Source of the DNA: Clarkia xantiana subsp. parviflora
Taxonomy: Eukaryota; Streptophyta; Magnoliopsida; Myrtales; Onagraceae
NCBI GenBank assembly: GCA_036873135.1
Contig: JAPTYO010000020.1
Location: 2,906,081-2,970,080 of the forward strand
Length of the DNA stretch: 64,000 nt
Reading direction: 5' to 3'
A program made the translations under genes and the position numbers. Shown in pieces: positions 57,736-64,000 of the stretch. The notes beneath the pieces are model-generated. The model made no database searches and was not told where the DNA came from. It saw only the letters and a program-made list of their open reading frames with translations. Each line of letters opens with the position of its first letter. Within the stretch, counting starts at the first letter, position 1.

Positions 57736-59610
57736 ATGGCTTCCAAACTGCTGGGGTACGGTATCTCCACCTCGGCCTTCCCATCCGTCCTCTCATCTTC
57801 GAAATCGAAGTTCGCTGCATCGACTTCATTCGCAAGTATCGCCACCAATGGCACTTCCGGGTTTACCATGTCGGCCGAATGGATGCCCGGTCAGCCCCGA
57901 CCACCGTACCTCGACGGGTCGGCGCCCGGGTAATTAATTTACCTCGTACATTTATATTACATTTATTTTCGTACGGAAATATTGTTTTACATATGAATAA
58001 TATTTTTAAAAAAATAAACAATTTAACAATAAAAAAATTGAGTATATTAATAACAAGATGTGCGCCTAAATCAACTGTCTCAGAGTGAAGACATTCGAGA
58101 CACTTTTATACTTCAACATCTTTCCGGTCATTTCGACCTTAACCAAATTTGAGTCAAACAATGAGTATCGGCCCGGCCAGCTCGGCCTTGACCATCTCTA
58201 AATCAAATATAATAGGCTCCAACTATTTTAGTAGGAGGTTAATTTTTTTTCTACACTCTAATTTGTTTGTTTCGGGTTCAGTGACTTCGGGTTCGACCCG
58301 CTCCGACTTGGTGAAGTTCCGGAGAACTTAGAGCGGTTCAAGGAATCAGAGATCTATCACTGCAGATGGGCTATGCTTGCTGTTGTAAGTTTTGCATATT
58401 CAAACTCTAGTTAATTATATTTAGGGTTTAGTGCCTAAACACAATTTCAAACTTTCAAGTACATATAGGCCAGATTAGAGTTTGGCGGCTCAGTTTTTTT
58501 TTGTTTTTAATTAATATTAGATGTTCGAAATATTAGATATGTTGCTTTCTAGTTTCCCGACTGATTTCGACGTTTTTAAGCACAAAAGAATATTAATTTT
58601 TACTTTTTTAAAATATCAGATTTATACTTAAAAAACATGTTTTTGTTTCAACAATTTTAAGAGGAAAAAATAGAAATCAACAAATCTAATACTTCAAAAA
58701 TCGGATATCAAGAGAAAAAAAAACTAAAAAACTAAATCGCAACATGATCTATACTTAAAACTGTATAAAGGTATTGAACATTTTTTTATATATAATTTCT
58801 GGCTATATAGCAAAACCAAACCCTGACTAAAAGATTTGTGTGGTTGCACTTGCAGCCAGGGATATTGGTGCCTGAGGCATTGGGTCTAGGAAACTGGGTC
58901 CAGGCACAAGAGTGGGCGGCTCAGCCCGGCGGTCAGGCAACCTACTTAGGAAACTCGGTTCCATGGGGCACACTCCCAACAATTATTGTGATTGAGTTCC
59001 TCGCCATTGCGTTTGTTGAACACCAACGAACCCAAGAGAAGAACCCGGAAAAGAAGAAGTACCCCGGCGGGGCATTCGACCCGCTGGGTTACTCCAAGGA
59101 CCCCGTCAAGTTCGAGGAGTACAAGGTCAAGGAAATTAAGAACGGTGAGTTCTTTATAATCCGGAATATATCCCGCTTTTTAATATATACACTAAAAATT
59201 CCAAATAAATGAGTTGTAAATTTTTACTATTTATATATACAATGCTGATCAGGAATGGATCCAGTACTGGATGAGGGGGGCGATTGCATACCTCATCCAG
59301 TACTGGATCCAGTACTTTTTGTGATATGCAATGTGTACTCTAAAATTTGTAATTATTATCAGTTTGACACTTTAAAACTTTACATTTGCCCACTTGATTT
59401 TTTTATCTAGTTATTTGTCCTTAAAAAAAATATTGTTGCTGACTATTGTTAAATGTTTGTGTAGGTCGGTTAGCCATGTTGGCGTTTGTGGGGTTTGTGG
59501 TGCAGCAATCGGCTTACCCTGGCACTGGACCGCTCCAGAACTTAGCGACTCATTTGGCTGACCCGTGGCATAGCAACATTGGTGACATCGTCATCCCGCC
59601 ATTAAATTGA
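57736..59610 (+). CDS. LHCA1: photosystem I chlorophyll a/b-binding protein Lhca1 (4 exons, 243 aa)
   Basis: Exons: 57736-57929, 58282-58384, 58856-59144, 59465-59610. The N-terminal Ser/Ala-rich stretch is a chloroplast transit peptide; the mature part begins near [20 protein letters not shown]. Helix B carries the chlorophyll-ligand region [20 protein letters not shown], followed by [20 protein letters not shown]. Helix C lies in [17 protein letters not shown] and helix A in [16 protein letters not shown]; the end is [11 protein letters not shown]. This matches Lhca1 of the PSI antenna (LHCI-730), which passes light energy to photosystem I in the thylakoid. Residue 73 is Arg (PLRLGE) where Lhca1 proteins usually have Gly. 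The length is normal. A foldback MITE is in intron 2 and a hairpin in intron 3. Confidence 0.96.
58421..58780. mobile_element. diverged foldback MITE in LHCA1 intron 2
   Basis: Contains arms related to the GGGTTAAGAACC family: GTGCCTAAACACAATTTCAA at the left, and CGCAACATGATCTATACTTA with GTATTGAACA at the right. Ends and flanks are eroded. Confidence 0.5.
59256..59311. repeat. perfect 20-bp hairpin in LHCA1 intron 3
   Basis: TGGATCCAGTACTGGATGAG (59256-59275) is repeated as its exact complement at 59292-59311, around a 16-nt loop GGGGGCGATTGCATAC. Each arm also contains the palindromes GGATCC and CCAGTACTGG. Confidence 0.9.
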
Positions 59611-59778
59611 TTGAGAAAATGTTAGTCCATATACTACTTGGATTGCGTAAAATATCGATTCACATGTAATCATCTTCGACAGTTAAGTTTATAACTATAT
59701 ATATATGGTTAGCTATCCATAATCATATTTGCAGGTTATGAATTAATTAGTCTTTTTAAACTATATTAAACAACAATG

Positions 59779-59850
59779 GGATCTGTGGCGCAATGGTAGC
59801 GCGTCTGACTCCAGATCAGAAGGTTGCGTGTTCGATTCACGTCAGGTTCA
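59779..59850 (+). tRNA. tRNA-Trp (CCA)
   Basis: The 72-nt cloverleaf has acceptor GGATCTG paired with CAGGTTC, a D-arm with GGCGCAATGGTAGCG, the anticodon loop CTCCAGA (anticodon CCA) and a T-arm GCGTGTTCGATTCACGT. A plant-type CAA motif lies just upstream (AAACAACAATG) and a T-run follows at 59851. It lies 168 bp past the LHCA1 stop. Confidence 0.95.
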
Positions 59851-60040
59851 TTTTTTTATTTTTTTTCCAGAAATCATTCTACATGAGAGAATTTGGGCCT
59901 AAAAGTGTATTCAGGATAGGATTATAAATGGGTTTTATCACATCGCTTTAAAAATAAGCCCATATACTAATATTGTCTAGAACCGATATTGGGCTCGCAC
60001 TAGATTAGAGAGCTTGCTAAGAAGATGGGCCTAAAAAGTT

Positions 60041-60640
60041 GTGCCATTTACGGCCCACCTTTATTCGTTGTCTAAAGGATATTAAAATTTAAAACCCTAG
60101 TGTTAAATAGGTTTAGTTTAAAAAAAAGAAAAAAAAAAGAAAAAAAAAAAAGAAAAAAAAATCAACTTTGAGTTTTTTTGCAGAAAATAAATCAAATTTT
60201 TTTTCTTTGCAAAATTGATTTTTATATTAAAAAGTTACAAAATCGCATTTATAATAATAATCAGATTAATTATGCTTGTCATGCGATGCATGATGAACAA
60301 AATCAGCATAACTTTCGTTAAAATATATTATGTGGATGTTACGTGTTTACATTATGTGCCATTTACGGCCCACCTTTATTCGTTGTCTAAAGGATATTAA
60401 AATTTAAAACCCTAGTGTTAAATAGGTATAGTTAAAAAAAAGAAAAAAAATCAACTTTGAGTTTTTTTTTTGCAGAAAATAAATCAATTTTTTTTTCTTT
60501 GCAAAATTGATTTTTATATTAAAAAGTTACAAAATCACACTTATAATAATAATCAGATTAATTATGCTTGTCATGTGATGCATGATGGACAAAATCAGCA
60601 TAACTTTCGTTAAAATACATTATGTGGATGTTACGTGTTT
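60041..60640. repeat. recent tandem duplication (two units of about 300 bp)
   Basis: Unit 1 60041-60355 and unit 2 60356-60640 both start GTGCCATTTACGGCCCACCT and end near TGGATGTTACGTGTTT. They differ mainly in the length of A/T-runs. Non-coding. Confidence 0.92.
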
Positions 60641-61609
60641 AATTTTCATCACTAATTAATGAAAAAATCATCAAAATTTACACATTATTATGTTATATAA
60701 CGTTAAATTTGTTGTTTACCAAGAAAAAAATTTCATTTTTTTTACAAAACGCTTAAAGTTTAATTTGTTTTTTTTTTTTATAATTAATATCGATAAATAC
60801 CTGCGTTAAATATTACGACCGCCTAATCCCTACTGAAATCCCACTAATATCAATGACGGACCTACTAAAACGAATATGTGACACTTTTATAAATTAAAAA
60901 AAATAATAATAACCCTCATTCTTTATAACCTCCATTTATTAGTTAGAAATTTAATAGTTTTATTTACTAGTGTCCTTTAATTCTAATAATGTTCATCACT
61001 GTATTTTTTTTCCAACAAAATGAATTGATAAATTCATTTCACAACGTGATGTTCAGACTCTTATGTTTAAAGTGTGTGATTTTTTCCGATCAGAATTACT
61101 AACAATCAACAGATGTACTAACCTGTCAACGTAGTCATATGTTCAGACTCTCATGTTAAAGCTGATGAGGTATGTGACTTTTTCCGATTAGATTTAGTGA
61201 ACAGCTAATGCATGCACTGACATGTCAACTGTCATGTAACCCTATATCAGTAACCAAGTATAGTTGTTTGGCTCGTTAACTCATTCTACTTGTCTCCTCT
61301 TATGTATTGTGTAGTATGTGAGTCATACAAAATCTAATTTTATGATATCATCACGATGTGACTCCAAAAGAGTTTAGAATTTATAATTTTAGATTCAGAT
61401 CAAATATGAGTAAACACTTTTAACCATCGAACTACGTAGTGTATATGATTTATTAATGACTATAATTTGCAATTTCCATATTCTAACAAAATTAAAATTG
61501 AATACCAATAATTTCATAGATATGGAAACACAGAAGTTAAGAGAGAATCAAACCCTATACCAACACACTCACAAGCAGGCTGCAGCAACAAATCTAAGTT
61601 TTATTAAGC
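60641..61609. other. AT-rich intergenic region with a short tandem repeat
   Basis: A repeat of about 90-100 bp with ATGTTCAGACTCT(T/C)ATG and TTTTTCCGAT(C/T)AGA occurs near 61048-61135 and 61140-61230. Otherwise nothing is recognised. Confidence 0.6.
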
Positions 61610-62262
61610 CTAGCTAGACTATCTGTGAAAGTGCAATTTACTAGCCGAATTTATTTTTGTAGCAAATTGCTAGCCGAACTTTTTTTAATGTGCAATTTGC
61701 TTACTCCGTCATTTTTCCGTTAATCATGGATCAAATATATTTTCTAAAATTACTAAAACTACCCTAAAGTTCTAATATAATTCTAAAATAACCTCAACTT
61801 TTATATAAAAGCATATAATAAATCTCGAATAAATTTTTAGAATCACATATATTATACAAATAATATATACAAGTAAAATATACAACCGCAAAATTCAAAA
61901 ATTAAAATTAGATATTTTTTAAGACTTTGTCTTATAATTTTTTTTTTTAAATATTATAATAAAATTTTTTTTTTGGTATTTTAAGCGGCATTTTTTATTT
62001 TATATGTATATTTCTTAACATATATTATTTGAAAATTTGATTTTATATAAATATCATGTCATTATATTATTATAGTACAACTTTATGGCGTTTTTAGCAA
62101 ATTTTTAAAGTATTCTCCGCCTAAAATTAGCGGAAATATAGACGGAGCTAGCGTTTTGCACAATATAAAAGGTTCAACTAGCAATTTGCTACAAAATAAA
62201 AGTCTGACTAATAATTGCACATTCATATAAAATTTAGCTAGCAATATAATAATTAACCCTAT
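61610..62262. mobile_element. decayed foldback of the GGGTTAATTACCAAATTGCT family
   Basis: The sequence GTGAAAGTGCAATTTACTAG near 61627 and GCTAGCAATATAATAATTAA before CCCT at 62260 match the arms of 34572-35239, and the AT-rich interior also aligns. The left terminus is missing or mutated. Confidence 0.75.
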
Positions 62263-62821
62263 TAAATAATGTTAAGGTAAACCGTAATTAATTAAAGAAA
62301 TTAATAAAGTTGACAGACAATATCTCTGACAGACACCCAAGGAATTCTCACGCTTGCTTGTTGCTGCACTACACTGCACTGGTCTGGTTCAGATTGGTCT
62401 GGTGTCTGGTCCGGTTTCCTTTCCACAATAGTTAAAAAATTATTTTTATTCTCATTTTTGATTCAAGACATCCACTCCATCAATTCTCATTAAACTATTA
62501 ATTTAATTTAAAATGACTTTATAGCACCTAGTAAATACATTTTCTACCTCAATTTTAATTACTACATGGTATGAGTATTAAATAACAGATGAGAATGGTA
62601 AAAATATTATAACAAAATATAAAAATGTACAAATTAATTTCGAGGGGAGAAAAAAAAATGACAATTGATGGAAAATATATATATATCTCTCAAGTAAATG
62701 TTTACGTAAATTTGTACATTGTGAGTGTTCTTGTCACACCAATCATTATTCACAATCAGATTTTTTATCTTTACTTTTCTTTTTTATCATGTTATTCTAA
62801 ACGGTACATCAAGAGCAATAT

Positions 62822-63286
62822 ATGTATAATAAATTTACTTCACATTTATGGGTCATTCGTGACTCCAACGGGAATTGGATTTCCGGTTTCTCTAGGAATT
62901 TGGGGATTGCGGATAGTCTTATTGCAGAATTTTGGGCTATTCGAGATGAGATCTTTCTTGCTCTTAGCTTGGGAATTGAGTCATTGCATATTGAGACTGA
63001 CGTTTTAACTGTTCAACAACTCCTCTCAAATGAATCATCCTCCAATCTGAAACTTATGCCTATTATTTTGGGAGTTTGTAGGAATTTGTTGCTCCAACTT
63101 AAGAGATACAAACTTAGGCATGTCTATCGGGAAGCCAACTCGGTCGCAGACGCCATGGCTAGGATTGGAGTCCACCATCAGTCCAGTTTTATTACACATT
63201 GTGTACCTTCGAGAGAAGCTCGACTTTTTACTCTGAAAGACACTGTGGGTGCTTGCGAGCCCCGGTTGATTAGATGTAATAACTAG
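62822..63286 (+). pseudogene. orphan RNase H-like domain (LINE-derived, RVT_3 type), N-terminally truncated
   Basis: The 154-aa frame begins with VIRDSNGNWISGFSRNLGIA and continues with the RNase H signatures AEFWAIRDE, HIETDVLTVQQLL and RHVYREANSVADAMARIG. This is the plant RNase H-like family related to LINE (non-LTR) C-termini. The first catalytic aspartate strand, expected before the VIRD segment, is absent, so the frame starts mid-domain. No reverse transcriptase lies upstream. It is probably a retrotransposon or gene fragment; expression is unknown. Confidence 0.75.
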
Positions 63287-64000
63287 TACTTGTTAGACTT
63301 TTGTTTGGACCGATTTGTGTTGAATCGGTTCAACATTCGTTCTAGTATCATTCATTTTTCTACCAAAAAAACAATTTTTTACTTCACATTCAAAATATTT
63401 TTTATTCAAGTTAAGTCAGCCAATGTAAATAAATAATTATGAAAATTTGTTATGAAATTTAAACCCAAAATTTAAATAAAATATTAAATACTAAACCGCT
63501 AGTTCATATTATATTATAAGGTTAATTCACAATTGATCACATTCAAAACCGGTCATTTTCATTTGTTTTCTTCCATTTCTTGGTTTAGGCTCTGCATGTT
63601 TTTTTCTTTCCAGATCACCATTTTCTACATTTTAGGTAAATGGAATTTATTTCTCCTTTTGGCAGTCTTTTATTTTAAAATTAAACATAATATATATATA
63701 TATATATATAAGTATGCATCAATTATATTCATATTAATTAATGTAAATATGAAATCTCCCTTTTCCAGCTAATTATAAGTTATAACATTTGCATTATTCT
63801 TTTGCTTAATGCTTCTGAGTAATTACCGGACAAACTGTATGGCCAATAAAAAAAAATTACCGGACAAAAACTGATCTGAACAAAAGAAACAGCGGGAGAA
63901 AAAAAATACAGATTGGAGTCATTTGTCGTTTTACAATATCTGATTAACAACACGTGATCGTCTAATGGAAAATACTGTAGATCTTCCATCCGGAAGCAAA
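63287..64000. other. AT-rich right edge
   Basis: Contains a short TA run near 63690-63711. No gene or structured repeat is recognised. Confidence 0.5.

Noticed and set aside
57678..57869. Minus-strand frame opposite LHCA1 exon 1
   Set aside because: Shadow of the transit-peptide exon.

Overview
The window is nuclear DNA of a flowering plant, most likely a eudicot. It has intron-split genes with GT-AG junctions, a plant-specific photosystem I antenna gene, an MLO gene pair, plant-type tRNA genes and dense LTR-retrotransposon and MITE content. Most long open frames are shadows or pieces of transposable elements. I find four complete protein genes and three tRNA genes.

Region by region. 1-7135: wreckage of Ty3/gypsy elements of Tat type. 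Two primer-binding sites face opposite ways, followed by a decayed gag and an antisense 'gypsy-type transposase' gene; no pol is present. 7141-8886: a tandemly duplicated sequence that I do not recognise. 9325-37950: a three-unit segmental tandem array (A, B, C) built around a GTE1/IMB1-like BET bromodomain gene. All three copies are broken. Units A and B each carry an identical tRNA-Pro(AGG) gene at the 5' side. The array acts as a natural insertion recorder: each unit carries elements the others lack, so empty sites, target duplications and one probable excision footprint can be read directly. The insertions include a 2.9-kb MULE-like element, three hAT-type elements, a LARD-like LTR element in a GTE exon, a TRIM-like element in a GTE intron, and many long foldback elements with GGGTTAA-type ends and 9-bp target duplications.

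40449-52705: two complete, tandem, 13-exon clade V-like MLO genes (570 and 573 aa), with a relic of a third copy at 53455-53670. 53884-56286 (minus): a complete 8-exon RBL19/TMEM115-like rhomboid-fold gene (304 aa). 57736-59610: a complete 4-exon LHCA1 gene (243 aa), followed by tRNA-Trp(CCA). 59851-64000: AT-rich intergenic DNA with a tandem duplication, another foldback copy and an orphan RNase H domain of LINE type.

The host genes do not form a pathway. MLO proteins are membrane proteins linked to powdery-mildew susceptibility, RBL19/TMEM115 is a Golgi protein and LHCA1 is a thylakoid antenna protein. What they share is the same intronic foldback MITE family, present in the GTE relics, both MLO genes and LHCA1. 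All calls come from reading the sequence; no database search was run.
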